Shown: piece by piece, positions 26,286 through 35,693 of the stretch | How positions within the stretch are numbered: position 1 is the stretch's first letter | Layout: the number at the start of each line of letters is the position of its first letter | Assembly: GCA_944363975.1 (NCBI GenBank) | Contig: CALVVU010000005.1 | Coordinates: 1 to 64,000, forward strand | Direction of reading: 5' to 3' | Source: Candidatus Coprovivens excrementavium | Lineage (GTDB): Bacteria > Bacillota_I > Bacilli_A > RF39 > UBA660 | DNA length: 64,000 nucleotides | Position numbers and translations under genes: made by a program | The notes under the pieces: model-generated | What the model saw: the letters and a program-made list of their open reading frames with translations, nothing else | What the model was told of the DNA's origin: nothing | Database searches by the model: none

Positions 26286-27426
26286 CATTATTTTCCGTTT
26301 TATTCTCAAACATTTCAGCCTCATTCATCTGTGCATAATTTAAACATTCTACAACATTTGGTAACCAATAATCATTTCCATCACTTAAAGGAGCATGAAT
26401 ATCTCTAATTTGCGCTAATGTATCATAATCAATCTGACTTGGATCTTTTCCTATAATCCTATAATATTTTAAAACTTCCATTCCCAACTCAAAGAATCCT
26501 TCCTCTTTAGTAGAAAAACTCCACCATTCACCATAAGAATTCTTTAAACCAGCAGGATTATTAATACTATTAAACATTTCACTATTAAATCCGCTTTCTG
26601 ATTGAACAATCGCATATAATAAACATCTATTAACACCTAATATTTTAGAAACCTTATTAATCTGTTCGAAATAATTATCTCCCGAACTATATCCATTATT
26701 AATATATAAATTATCCGAATTCATTCCAAGGTTTCCTGGTAACTGTTTCATACATCTAATAGTATATATTAACAATTCTTCCTCACTATTAGCATATACC
26801 ACATCTCCTTTACAAGTAACTCCTTCAATATATCCGTTTAAATACTTAGAATCTGTAAAATTATTTGTTATTTCAACTAATTTGTTGTACACAACATCAT
26901 AATTAACTTGATATATATTACATATATCTTTAATCAATAACTTTCTTTCTTCCTCTTCTTCATTTAAAGCTTTATTCGCTTCTTGACCAACATCATCAAG
27001 ATCACTTAAATGACCAATCGGTATCTCAATATTAAAATCTTCTAAATCAATAGTATCACTATAATTAGAAACACTTTTTGAATCAGCTAACGTATATAAT
27101 GCACTATCTTCTCTTAAATAAAACATACTACTAAGAGCTAAACTAACAACAAGACCTCCTATAATAACTTTCGCTCCCATATTATTTTTTACTTTTCCCT
27201 TTGTTCTATGTTTACCACTATTATAAGTTTGTTCCTTAGTTAATTTATAAACTCTTTGTTCTTGCTTTTTAATAACTCTATCTTTAGCTATTTTTGGATT
27301 ATTATACATTTTTCTTAAATATAAAATTTCTTCATCAGTTAAATCAAACATTAGAGGAATATTTAAATCAATATAACGACCACGAGCATTAACTCGCCTT
27401 ATATCAATATTTTTCATATTTCTCAT
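26272..27426 (-). CDS. Membrane-anchored lysozyme-fold (glucosaminidase/transglycosylase-like) protein
   Basis: A 384-aa protein. Residues 1-80 are cytosolic and basic, residues ~85-105 form one transmembrane helix (KVIIGGLVVSLALSSMFYL), and the rest is extracellular. Residues ~245-365 have a lysozyme-like signature: LLYAIVQSESGFNSE with a likely catalytic Glu, followed by NNPAGLK and an aromatic GEWWSF block, as in cell-wall glucosaminidases or lytic transglycosylases. It probably trims peptidoglycan near the membrane. The start has AGGTGAT directly upstream. The long cytosolic N-terminus is unusual for a secreted hydrolase. The precise bond cut is not known. Confidence 0.75.
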   Translation of the reverse strand: MRNMKNIDIRRVNARGRYIDLNIPLMFDLTDEEILYLRKMYNNPKIAKDRVIKKQEQRVYKLTKEQTYNSGKHRTKGKVKNNMGAKVIIGGLVVSLALSSMFYLREDSALYTLADSKSVSNYSDTIDLEDFNIEIPIGHLSDLDDVGQEANKALNEEEEERKLLIKDICNIYQVNYDVVYNKLVEITNNFTDSKYLNGYIEGVTCKGDVVYANSEEELLIYTIRCMKQLPGNLGMNSDNLYINNGYSSGDNYFEQINKVSKILGVNRCLLYAIVQSESGFNSEMFNSINNPAGLKNSYGEWWSFSTKEEGFFELGMEVLKYYRIIGKDPSQIDYDTLAQIRDIHAPLSDGNDYWLPNVVECLNYAQMNEAEMFENKTENNGLSY

Positions 27427-27451
27427 ATTATCACCTATTTTATTATAACAT

Positions 27452-27474
27452 AAAAAAAGAAATTAAATTTCTTT
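27452..27474 (-). terminator. Terminator of the TagO/HAD-GtrA operon
   Basis: aaagaaatt/aatttcttt dyad followed on the minus strand by T-rich sequence, overlapping the stop at 27463. Confidence 0.6.
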
Positions 27475-28479
27475 CTTAAACACAAATAATTTACTAAGTA
27501 TATAATTTGCTATTGTAACAACAATTTGTGAAAATAACTTACCTATCTTATCATTAAAATGTAAAACAGAAACAATTATAAACATCGTAAACATATCCAT
27601 CAATAAACTTAGTATTCTTGCTCCAACAAAAGACGAAATTTCTTTAAAATATTCTTTACTCTTACTTTTAAAGACATAAACTCTATTTGTTACATAAGCA
27701 AAAGCAACAGCAAAAATCCATGAAATAATATTAGCTATTTGTAATTGTATATCATTATTAGGATCTAAAAATGTTTCAGTACAAATAAAATAAGTAGCTA
27801 AACTTACAACAGTTGTCAATAAACCAACAATCAGATAATTCCATAATTCTTCGTTTTTATGATATACTCCCCATCCCCAGCGCCAAAAGCGAATAAAAAT
27901 ATTTGGTTTATAATCATAATAACTATATATTTTATTTCTTTTAACTAAAAATCCTTCTTTAGCTTCTTCAATTAATGGTAAATCATTTATTGAATCAGTA
28001 TACATCTTTTTTATTTCAGCATTAGGATATTTATCGTAAAAAAGTTTAACTTTCTCTTCTCCATGACAATTATTACCACTAACTTCTCCTGTTTTAGGAT
28101 TAATATCTGTAGCAAATAAATCTTTAACATTATATTTATCTGCAAAAGGCTTTAACCAAAAATAACCAGAAGCCGAGATAATAATATCTCTCCGATGCGT
28201 TTTTTTCTTTTTCCAAAATTGTTTTATCTTCTTTTCATGACATTGCCAAAATTCTCTGACAAATTCATCAGTATCAGGAAACTCTTGTAAAAAAGAAAAT
28301 AATTTACTTTTAACTTCTTCTTTTGTTCTTAATTTTAAAAGATAAAGAACAACCATTTTTATCGATTTCAAAAGATAAAGAATAACAATAGGTTTCTTTC
28401 TTATTGCAAAAAGAACTAAGTCAACTCCCGAATCGCCATCATAAATAGTTCCATCAAAATCATATAAATCGTACTTCAT
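27463..28479 (-). CDS. Fusion of HAD-family phosphatase and GtrA-like membrane domain
   Basis: A 338-aa protein. Residues 1-190 are a SerB-like HAD phosphatase: DFDGTIYDGD with the nucleophile Asp at the N-terminus, SASGYFWLKPF, and YTDSINDLPL as the last acidic motif. Residues ~212-338 are a GtrA domain with four hydrophobic helices (for example YLIVGLLTTVVSLATYFI and the family motif FAYVTNRVYVFKSK). GtrA proteins are thought to move or bind polyprenyl-linked sugars, so the fusion could dephosphorylate a lipid carrier or sugar phosphate during wall polymer export. It lies 14 bases downstream of tagO, probably in one operon. GGTGAAAG precedes the ATG. Confidence 0.88.
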   Translation of the reverse strand: MKYDLYDFDGTIYDGDSGVDLVLFAIRKKPIVILYLLKSIKMVVLYLLKLRTKEEVKSKLFSFLQEFPDTDEFVREFWQCHEKKIKQFWKKKKTHRRDIIISASGYFWLKPFADKYNVKDLFATDINPKTGEVSGNNCHGEEKVKLFYDKYPNAEIKKMYTDSINDLPLIEEAKEGFLVKRNKIYSYYDYKPNIFIRFWRWGWGVYHKNEELWNYLIVGLLTTVVSLATYFICTETFLDPNNDIQLQIANIISWIFAVAFAYVTNRVYVFKSKSKEYFKEISSFVGARILSLLMDMFTMFIIVSVLHFNDKIGKLFSQIVVTIANYILSKLFVFKKEI

Positions 28480-28493
28480 ACTTTCACCAACTT

Positions 28494-29555
28494 TTACTTT
28501 TTACTTTTCGTTTCCTCCTTATGATGATGAAACAATATATCTGTCTTCATAACCAAAAATAACAATAATATCATCAATGCAACATAAAGAGCTATTGCTT
28601 GTTTACTATCTCCTAGTACAAAGAAAACACTAACAGCAGCAAATAAAATATTAATTGCATATATAATTAAAACTGTACTTCTAACTCCGAATTTCATTTT
28701 TAACAATTGATGGTGAAAATGATCCTTATCTGGAGCCGTAATCTTCTCACCCTTTAATAGCCTTCTAAATATTGCCAATGCTGTATCAAATATAGGAATA
28801 GCTAATATCACTAGTGGAATAATTAAAGAAGTCAAAGTAGTAGCTTTAAATCCTAATAAAGCTATAACACTTATCGAAAACCCTAAAAATAAACTTCCTG
28901 TATCTCCCATAAAAATCTTCGCCGGATGAAAATTATGAACTAAAAAACCTAAAGTAGATCCTAGCATTATTAAAGACAAAATAGTATCAAGTCCTTGCAT
29001 TTTATTTAAAATAAAAGCAATTATTGCAATCGTTGCAAAATAAATTGAAGAAACTCCTGAAGCTAATCCATCTAATCCATCAATTAAATTAATTGCATTA
29101 GTTATTCCAACTATAAAAATAATCGTTATTAAATAATTAATAGGTTCCGGAAAATCAATATTAATCCCTAACATATCAACATGATTTAAAACTATATTAC
29201 CATAAAAAACAACTATACATGCAGCCACTAATTGAAAACAAAATTTTATTTTAGCAGGTACTGGTTTTATATCATCAAACAAACCAATTATAATTATTAT
29301 AAAACCACCTATTAATATAGATAACATTTGCATCGAACTTCTAGCAAATAACATATAACCCAATAAGAAAGCTCCAAATATCGCCAATCCCCCCATACGT
29401 GGAATAGGCTTTGTATGAACTTTTCGACTATTAGGAATATCCATCGCTCCTACATGTTCAGCTCCTTTTTTCACTAAAGGAACAAGTATAGCACTTGTCA
29501 AAAAAGTAACAAACACTATCCAAAATATATGATGACCATTAACAGTTAAATTCAT
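28494..29555 (-). CDS. tagO: Polyprenyl-phosphate GlcNAc-1-phosphate transferase (TagO/WecA-type)
   Basis: A 353-aa integral membrane enzyme of the MraY/WecA family with about ten hydrophobic helices. It attaches GlcNAc-1-phosphate to undecaprenyl phosphate, the first step of wall teichoic acid and other wall glycans. Visible family motifs: SRKVHTKPIPRMGG near residue 43, FDDIKPVPAKIKF, NAINLIDGLDGLASG, FMGDTGSLFLGF and the His-rich loop DKDHFHHQLLKM. It starts with AGGTGAT before the ATG, and a TATAAT lies just upstream (29577-29572 on the minus strand). It is co-directional with the HAD-GtrA fusion. Confidence 0.92.
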   Translation of the reverse strand: MNLTVNGHHIFWIVFVTFLTSAILVPLVKKGAEHVGAMDIPNSRKVHTKPIPRMGGLAIFGAFLLGYMLFARSSMQMLSILIGGFIIIIIGLFDDIKPVPAKIKFCFQLVAACIVVFYGNIVLNHVDMLGINIDFPEPINYLITIIFIVGITNAINLIDGLDGLASGVSSIYFATIAIIAFILNKMQGLDTILSLIMLGSTLGFLVHNFHPAKIFMGDTGSLFLGFSISVIALLGFKATTLTSLIIPLVILAIPIFDTALAIFRRLLKGEKITAPDKDHFHHQLLKMKFGVRSTVLIIYAINILFAAVSVFFVLGDSKQAIALYVALMILLLFLVMKTDILFHHHKEETKSKK

Positions 29556-29587
29556 AAAATCACCTAATTATATTATACCCTATCAAC

Positions 29588-29631
29588 AAAAAAAAGGAAG
29601 AACTTTATTTTCTTTTCTTTCTTCCTTTACC
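29588..29631 (-). terminator. Terminator of the cohesin/dockerin operon
   Basis: aaaggaagaa/ttcttccttt stem overlapping the Lys/Arg-rich C-terminal codons, with a T-run after it on the minus strand. Confidence 0.65.
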
Positions 29632-31323
29632 TTTTTTCTTTGGTTCTTCTTGTACATCTTCATCTATTATTTCATACTCTTCAGTCTTTAAAAATTCATC
29701 TCTCATTTTTTTTAGTTCCTCTGCTTCTTGTAAAGCTTTTTCTTTTTCAAGACGTCTAAGTTCTCTTTTAGATAATTTAGTTTCATCAATTTCTTCTTCA
29801 CGATCTTTTATCTCTTTTAATATTTCCGTATCATGAATACTTTCATCCAAATCAGTCTTTGTATCTTGTAAATCCTCATCAAAATTTTCTGCATTTGCTT
29901 TAGCAATATTATTTATTATAGTTTCTTCAATTGATTCCTTTGATTCTTCTTCAACAAAATTATCTTCTTCTTTTTTCTCTTCAATATTTTCACTTTGATC
30001 TAGGATATCTTCTTTCTTAGAAGCTTTTACCATTTCTATAAGTTTATTATTTTTCTTTCTTATTTTAGAATTTAAAACCATCAAAACAATAACTAAAATA
30101 ATCGTTAATCCAGATAATGCTGCAAAGACAATCATTAACCAAAAATATAAATTATTATCAGAAACGCTTTCTTTTTCAGTAGCCACATATCTTTGAAAAG
30201 TTTTTTCCTTAGTATCGTAAGTATACCAATTACTTTCTCCACTTCGAGCATTCATTCCATAAACTAGAACAAAATCACTTTTCTTTTCTCCTGTATAAAC
30301 TTTAACTTCAAGATCATTAATATTTATCGTTTCACTATTTTCATAGCCTTCTATAAGTTCTTTAGCTTCTTCTGGAATAAAGATAAAACCTTCTGTATCA
30401 ATCTGTTGGTATAACTTATAATCACCTTCATTATAACTATATAAAGATATATTTCCTTCTTCATCTTTCAAACCAACCAAAGTATAACCAGTTATTTCGC
30501 TAACAAAAGCCGGAACATCTTCATCATTTATCTTAATAGTAGTCGAAGTATAATAAGTTGGAGCCGTTAAAACATCTTCTTTTCTAACAACTGTATAATC
30601 CTTATCATCTACTTTAACATTTATAGGATTCAATTCTTTACGATTAATATTTATTGTGTATGTTTTTTTATTTCCTTTTTCTGCTGTAACTACTATCTTA
30701 AAAGAATTCATACCTTCCGTTAATTCTTTTTCACCAGTTCCACTAACACTAGCTCCTGAATCAGCTTTTGTAGCTCTGATTGTAACTTTATCGACATCGT
30801 TTTCAACTTCTAAATCATATTCGTATACGTCTTTTTTAAACTCAGGAGTAATCTCATAATCTACAACACGTAAATTACTTAAATATGCATTATCACTATA
30901 ACTAGCTTCTATTTCTGCTTGTGTTCTCGCTGTAATACTAACTGAACCTTTGCTGAAATTAATTTCATTACCAGCATCATTATACATTGCTGCACTTCTA
31001 ACACTTACCGTTGAAGTACCACTCTTTCTTGCTTTAAAAACAAACTCAACGCTACTACCACCAGTTAAAGTACTACCTGTTAAAACACACGATTGACTAC
31101 CATTATTTCCAACAGTTGAACTACTTAAACTTAACATTGAATCATCATAACTAATACAATATTCCCATCCAGCAGCTCCACTAGCATTTACTGTAACTTT
31201 TACTGTACTACCAACAGTTACAGTTTTTTTACTAGCACTAACTGATAAAGAAGCAGCTTCACACATTCCAAATCCTACTACATAAATAAATAATATAAAC
31301 AATAAATATCTAAGCTTTTTCAT
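29605..31323 (-). CDS. Membrane-anchored cohesin-like / cadherin-like sandwich protein
   Basis: A 572-aa surface protein. A signal peptide (residues 1-23) is followed by a cohesin-like beta sandwich at ~24-135 (VSASKKTVTVGSTVKVTV, then WEYCISYDDSMLSL). A cadherin-like sandwich follows at ~148-230 (YLSNLRV...AEKGNKKTYTININR), then an unknown extracellular domain to ~385. A transmembrane helix lies at ~393-418 and a Lys/Glu-rich cytosolic tail of about 150 residues ends in GKGRKKRK. The gene directly follows (17 bases) one encoding a dockerin-ended glucosaminidase, suggesting a docking pair. Cohesin identity rests on fold-like pattern rather than strong identity. AGGAGG precedes the ATG. Confidence 0.75.
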   Translation of the reverse strand: MKKLRYLLFILFIYVVGFGMCEAASLSVSASKKTVTVGSTVKVTVNASGAAGWEYCISYDDSMLSLSSSTVGNNGSQSCVLTGSTLTGGSSVEFVFKARKSGTSTVSVRSAAMYNDAGNEINFSKGSVSITARTQAEIEASYSDNAYLSNLRVVDYEITPEFKKDVYEYDLEVENDVDKVTIRATKADSGASVSGTGEKELTEGMNSFKIVVTAEKGNKKTYTININRKELNPINVKVDDKDYTVVRKEDVLTAPTYYTSTTIKINDEDVPAFVSEITGYTLVGLKDEEGNISLYSYNEGDYKLYQQIDTEGFIFIPEEAKELIEGYENSETININDLEVKVYTGEKKSDFVLVYGMNARSGESNWYTYDTKEKTFQRYVATEKESVSDNNLYFWLMIVFAALSGLTIILVIVLMVLNSKIRKKNNKLIEMVKASKKEDILDQSENIEEKKEEDNFVEEESKESIEETIINNIAKANAENFDEDLQDTKTDLDESIHDTEILKEIKDREEEIDETKLSKRELRRLEKEKALQEAEELKKMRDEFLKTEEYEIIDEDVQEEPKKKGKGRKKRK

Positions 31324-31340
31324 TGAATCCTCCTAAACTT

Positions 31341-33380
31341 CTACAAATTAATTTTTCCTAAAATTTGACTTTGTATCAAAATTAAATCATTTATCTTAAC
31401 TGATCCATCATAATTAGTATCACCAGCATAAAGTTTATATCCAGTTAATTTTCCTTTATTAAGAATATGACTTTGTACCAATATTAAATCATTTATCTTA
31501 ATTACTCCATCTCCATTAACGTCGCCTCTAACCGCAATTGTATATTGCTTATTATCAGTAGTACCAGAAATTGTAATTTTATCCCCAGAAGCTAACTTAC
31601 CACTAGTTTTACTTTTATTACTACTATCTACAACAGTTGCTTTTCCTTTATTATTGGTAACGGTCTTTACCAAAGTAGACACATCTGTTCCAGGACTAAT
31701 TCCATACATAATAGAACCATCTACTTTAACTCCCATTTTACTAACTATATCATTTACTGTAATATTTTCGGCCGGTTTAACTCGTTCAACAACTACCGTA
31801 TATACAGTCTTATTTCCATTTTCTGCAGTTACTGTTAACTTAACATTAGCTACACCATTACTATCAAATGTATAAGTACCAGTACCTGTTACTGTTGCTT
31901 TACTATCTTCAGTCTTCGCTCCAACTCTTATTGTATTTGCTGCTGTAATAAATTTATAATCTAAATATTCTACTCTTACCGGATCAAATTCACTAATTGC
32001 TTTATCATCAATAGTAATTGAACTCAAACGACTATTAGAGCTCTTATCAACAGGTTCAGAAATATCAGGTGACATATTCTTATAAACTGGAATTATAAAA
32101 GTAAACTTTGAATTCAACAAATTTCCATCTTTATAAGCATTATACATTTTTGAACCTTCACTCATAGGAGCATATATATTAGTCATATATTGGTGAGTAA
32201 AATCAGTTAAACTTGAATAAGTAGCAATATTAAATTTTTGAAAATACAAAGTGTCTTGACCTTTACTTATATAATCATTAGCAATAAACATAGCGCCACC
32301 TATAATAGCTTTTTCAGGTGTATTCCAAGGCCTATTATAAGATAATTGACCACATTTACTTGCACTATATTCATATTTTCCACTACTATTCTTTACCATA
32401 CAACTATTATCTTCTAAAAAACCAGCTGCGTATGCAAGACCTCTTTGAACAGTATAATCATAATTTTTATCAGCATATGATCCAATATTATAGAAATTAT
32501 AATATCCATCTAATGAATAACCTTGAACTGAAGTCCTACCAGTTGAACTAGTATATTTTCCTGTAACCGCAGCATAATTAGATTTATTAGCACCTTCTTG
32601 TGAACTTCTTGTCATAATATGTACTGGATTAATTGAAACAGTTGTCGCAGCTTTTTTAAATGAAGCTAAATACTTAGACAAATTTCCACTACCAGAAATA
32701 CTTTTCAATGTTGCATCATTAAAAATATTCTTCGAAGATTCTAAATCAACAAATTGAAAAATTAACGAATCAAATAAACCATTACGTGGATCCATAAATG
32801 AAGTAATTACCGAATCTTTAATATAATAATAATCTCCTTCAATATGTTTACCATTTAACCAATAATTTTCATTCTTAGTTTGTAATACAACTTTATCTTC
32901 TTCAGCTTTAGCTGCCTCTTCTAAAGTATAATTTACTACATCTGCTTTAAATTCCCAATTAGGATATTTATAATGTAAATAATAAAGATATTGACAATAA
33001 CTACGATCAAAACCTTTACTAACTAAACTATTACAATAATTATCATAAGTTTCTATTCCCTTTACATCAGTTGTCAATATACCTGCATCATAATTTACAA
33101 CATAATTATCAGAAACATATCCTACTTTATTCGTATCATACGTTATTTTATACATGCCTTTAGAACTACCAGTTACATTAACTTTTGTTCCATAAGCCAA
33201 TTCCGTTACCTCCGTATCTGCTTCTGTATTAGCTTTACTATGAACTACTAAAGAATCAGCACTTATAAGTCCCGTAAAAGGATATTTTGCCGCAGCACTA
33301 ATATTTTCTAACTTAATACTAAGTAAGATTGTTCCAATACAAAATAAAAATATTATAAAAAGATTAATTATTTTTTTCAT
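31341..33380 (-). CDS. Secreted N-acetylglucosaminidase with SH3b, cadherin-like and dockerin domains
   Basis: A 679-aa secreted peptidoglycan hydrolase. A signal peptide (1-30) is followed by a bacterial SH3 domain (~38-95) and a glucosaminidase core (~105-440; HIMTRSSQEG with the likely catalytic Glu, then YNFYNIGSYADKNYDYTVQ). A cadherin-like sandwich (~455-540) and an unknown module come next. The C-terminus is a type I dockerin (617-679) with two calcium-loop repeats, DVNGDGVIKINDLILVQ and DTNYDGSVKINDLILIQ. It should cut between GlcNAc and MurNAc and could be held at the membrane by the adjacent cohesin-like protein. AAGGAGG precedes the ATG. Confidence 0.88.
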   Translation of the reverse strand: MKKIINLFIIFLFCIGTILLSIKLENISAAAKYPFTGLISADSLVVHSKANTEADTEVTELAYGTKVNVTGSSKGMYKITYDTNKVGYVSDNYVVNYDAGILTTDVKGIETYDNYCNSLVSKGFDRSYCQYLYYLHYKYPNWEFKADVVNYTLEEAAKAEEDKVVLQTKNENYWLNGKHIEGDYYYIKDSVITSFMDPRNGLFDSLIFQFVDLESSKNIFNDATLKSISGSGNLSKYLASFKKAATTVSINPVHIMTRSSQEGANKSNYAAVTGKYTSSTGRTSVQGYSLDGYYNFYNIGSYADKNYDYTVQRGLAYAAGFLEDNSCMVKNSSGKYEYSASKCGQLSYNRPWNTPEKAIIGGAMFIANDYISKGQDTLYFQKFNIATYSSLTDFTHQYMTNIYAPMSEGSKMYNAYKDGNLLNSKFTFIIPVYKNMSPDISEPVDKSSNSRLSSITIDDKAISEFDPVRVEYLDYKFITAANTIRVGAKTEDSKATVTGTGTYTFDSNGVANVKLTVTAENGNKTVYTVVVERVKPAENITVNDIVSKMGVKVDGSIMYGISPGTDVSTLVKTVTNNKGKATVVDSSNKSKTSGKLASGDKITISGTTDNKQYTIAVRGDVNGDGVIKINDLILVQSHILNKGKLTGYKLYAGDTNYDGSVKINDLILIQSQILGKINL

Positions 33381-33414
33381 ACTACAACCTCCTTACTATT
33401 GATATACTAATATA

Positions 33415-33423
33415 ATTATAACA
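33415..33423 (-). promoter_or_regulatory. Extended -10 promoter of the dockerin/cohesin operon
   Basis: Minus strand TGTTATAAT, about 35 bases before ATG 33380. No clear -35. Confidence 0.55.
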
Positions 33424-33491
33424 TAGTTTACATTTAAAAAAAGCAATCCATCGTATAAGAATGTAAAGTTACATTGTCCATAAAACCATAT

Positions 33492-33520
33492 TTGTTAACT
33501 CCCATTATTTATGATATAAT
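33492..33520 (+). promoter_or_regulatory. Promoter of the LCP gene
   Basis: TTGTTA (33492-33497), a 17-base spacer, TATAAT (33515-33520), about 31 bases before ATG 33552. Confidence 0.7.
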
Positions 33521-33551
33521 TGAAAATAATAAACAAGTATGGGTGATTCAG

Positions 33552-35648
33552 ATGAAAGTTTTAGCAAAAAAATTAAAAAAAGCCAACAAAGTAGAGAAAT
33601 TTTTTTATTTCTTCTCTCTACTATTATATTTAGGAACATTTATTTATTTTATATATGGCATACTACAATTAAAAGGAATTGAAAATTTAATAAGAGGAAT
33701 AGCTATCACCTTCTTTACTATATGGTTTTTAATATATATACTAGCTGGTCTCTTAACAATCCTTGCTAAAAAGACCAAAACATTTATCTTTTTAACAATT
33801 ATAACTTTATTATTTTGTCCAGTTTTCACAGTATCATCGTATTATATAAACAAAGTTATGGGTTCAATAGGTAAAATAAATAACGAAAAACTTACTTATA
33901 CAACCAATCTTATTGCTTTAAATGAAACTGAATTTAATGATGATTTAACTATTGGTATGATAGAATCAGAAGAAGATATTGAAGGAAATATTCTTGCTAA
34001 AAAACTAATTGAAAAAGAAAATCTTCCAAATAAAATTGAAACTTATGAAGATTATCATTCAATGATTAGTGACCTTTATAAAGGAAAAATTGGTGGCTGC
34101 TTCGTAACTAGTAACTATGCCATTACATTTGGAAATGAAGAATTTGAAACAGTTGCTGAAGGAGAAACAGCAACACCAATATCAAAAAGAGTTAAAGTAG
34201 TTTATGAATATAGTGAGGAAATGGAGAATCAAGATAATGCCACTCTTCAATCAAGTACTGACAAAAAAGTAACCGAGCCATTTACAGTACTTGTTATGGG
34301 AGTTGACTCTACTATTGATGGTTTAAAAGCTAATCAAGCATTTAATGGCGATACTCTTATATTAGTTACATTTAATCCAAGTACCCTAACAACTACAATG
34401 TTTAGTATCCCACGTGACTTATACGTACCAATTGCATGTAATCATAATCGATATGCTAAGATTAACTCATCTGCTGCCTATGGTTCAAGTTGTGTAATCA
34501 ATACCGTTCAACAATTAACTGATATCACAATTGACTACTATGTAAAAATCAACTTTACCGGAGTTGTCGAATTAGTAGATGCTCTTGGTGGAATAACAGT
34601 TGATGTTGAAGAACCAGATTTCCAATTTAATGGTCGAAGAGATTGTGGAGTAAATCGCGTTTGTGAACAAAATTCTTTAAGACAATTTGGCCAAGAAATG
34701 ATTTATATTGATACTGGTATTCAAACTCTAAATGGAGAACAAGCTCTAGCATATGCTCGAAATAGACATCAATACGCACTATCTGATATAGCACGTAACC
34801 AACATCAACAACAAATTATAGAAGCAATGGCTCAAAAGCTAAAATCACTTAATACAATTAATGATTTTGAAAAAATACTAGATACAGTTTCAAATAATAT
34901 CGAAACCAATATGTTACCAGAACAAATATTATCATTCTATAATGTTGGAAAAGACATGTTAATTAATTCAAAAAGTACTAATTTATCAATAAAAAAGACA
35001 TACTTATCTTACTATAGTCTTCCTGTATATTTACCTAGATCTGGTATGTATACAAGTGCTCTAGGCTATTATCCAGAATCGCTTGAAGCGATAAAAGATC
35101 TTATGAAAGTTAATTTAGAACTAAAATCTGAAACACCAATAAAAACATTTAGCATATCATATAATGAAGAATATACAACTCCATTAGTCGGAAAAGGACT
35201 AACTGGTGGTGCCAAATTAGAACGCGTCAAATCATTTATTGGTGATAACCAGTACAATGCTAATGCATGGTGTCAAAGTAATGGTATAAACTGTGTTTTT
35301 GAAACTGTTACAGATGCAGCTACTGCTGGTTTAATAATTAATCAATCAGCCCACGAAGGAGAACTATTAAAGAGTTTAAATAGTATAACATTCTACATAA
35401 GTGATGGCTTAGGTGTCACAGAAACAACACCAACCGATCCTTCGATTGAAGATCCAGGAACAGATAATGAAGTCGATAATCCCGATGAAAATAATCCTGA
35501 TAACGGAACTGGCGATAACACCGAAGAAGGAGAAGAAAATAACGGAGATAACGGAGATAATGAAACAGAAGAAAATCCAGATCCAATAACCCCTCCAATT
35601 GATGAAAATATTCCTGGTGGGCCAACACAAGGCGAAACAATAACGTAA
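33552..35648 (+). CDS. LytR-CpsA-Psr (LCP) family glycopolymer ligase
   Basis: A 698-aa membrane enzyme that transfers polyprenyl-linked glycopolymers such as teichoic acids to peptidoglycan. Three hydrophobic helices lie within residues ~18-105. The LCP core is at ~245-430 (VLVMGVDST, FNGDTLILVT, FSIPRDLYVPI, NFTGVVELVDALGGI, ALAYARNRH). A PASTA-like module follows at ~545-625 (VGKGLTGGAKLERV...). The last ~70 residues are an acidic, Asn/Pro-rich, disordered tail. The open frame starts at 33474, but that precedes the promoter's -10. GGGTGAT stands before ATG 33552, which is chosen. It is divergent from the glucosaminidase operon. Confidence 0.92.
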   Translation: MKVLAKKLKKANKVEKFFYFFSLLLYLGTFIYFIYGILQLKGIENLIRGIAITFFTIWFLIYILAGLLTILAKKTKTFIFLTIITLLFCPVFTVSSYYINKVMGSIGKINNEKLTYTTNLIALNETEFNDDLTIGMIESEEDIEGNILAKKLIEKENLPNKIETYEDYHSMISDLYKGKIGGCFVTSNYAITFGNEEFETVAEGETATPISKRVKVVYEYSEEMENQDNATLQSSTDKKVTEPFTVLVMGVDSTIDGLKANQAFNGDTLILVTFNPSTLTTTMFSIPRDLYVPIACNHNRYAKINSSAAYGSSCVINTVQQLTDITIDYYVKINFTGVVELVDALGGITVDVEEPDFQFNGRRDCGVNRVCEQNSLRQFGQEMIYIDTGIQTLNGEQALAYARNRHQYALSDIARNQHQQQIIEAMAQKLKSLNTINDFEKILDTVSNNIETNMLPEQILSFYNVGKDMLINSKSTNLSIKKTYLSYYSLPVYLPRSGMYTSALGYYPESLEAIKDLMKVNLELKSETPIKTFSISYNEEYTTPLVGKGLTGGAKLERVKSFIGDNQYNANAWCQSNGINCVFETVTDAATAGLIINQSAHEGELLKSLNSITFYISDGLGVTETTPTDPSIEDPGTDNEVDNPDENNPDNGTGDNTEEGEENNGDNGDNETEENPDPITPPIDENIPGGPTQGETIT

Positions 35649-35654
35649 TAAATA

Positions 35655-35681
35655 AAGGTACCAAAAAGGTATCTTTTTAAA
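35655..35681 (+). terminator. Terminator after the LCP gene
   Basis: aggtacc/ggtatct stem with an A5 loop and a T5 tail. Moderate strength, so the phosphoesterase gene may be reached by read-through. Confidence 0.55.
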
Positions 35682-35693
35682 TAAGGAGGAAAA

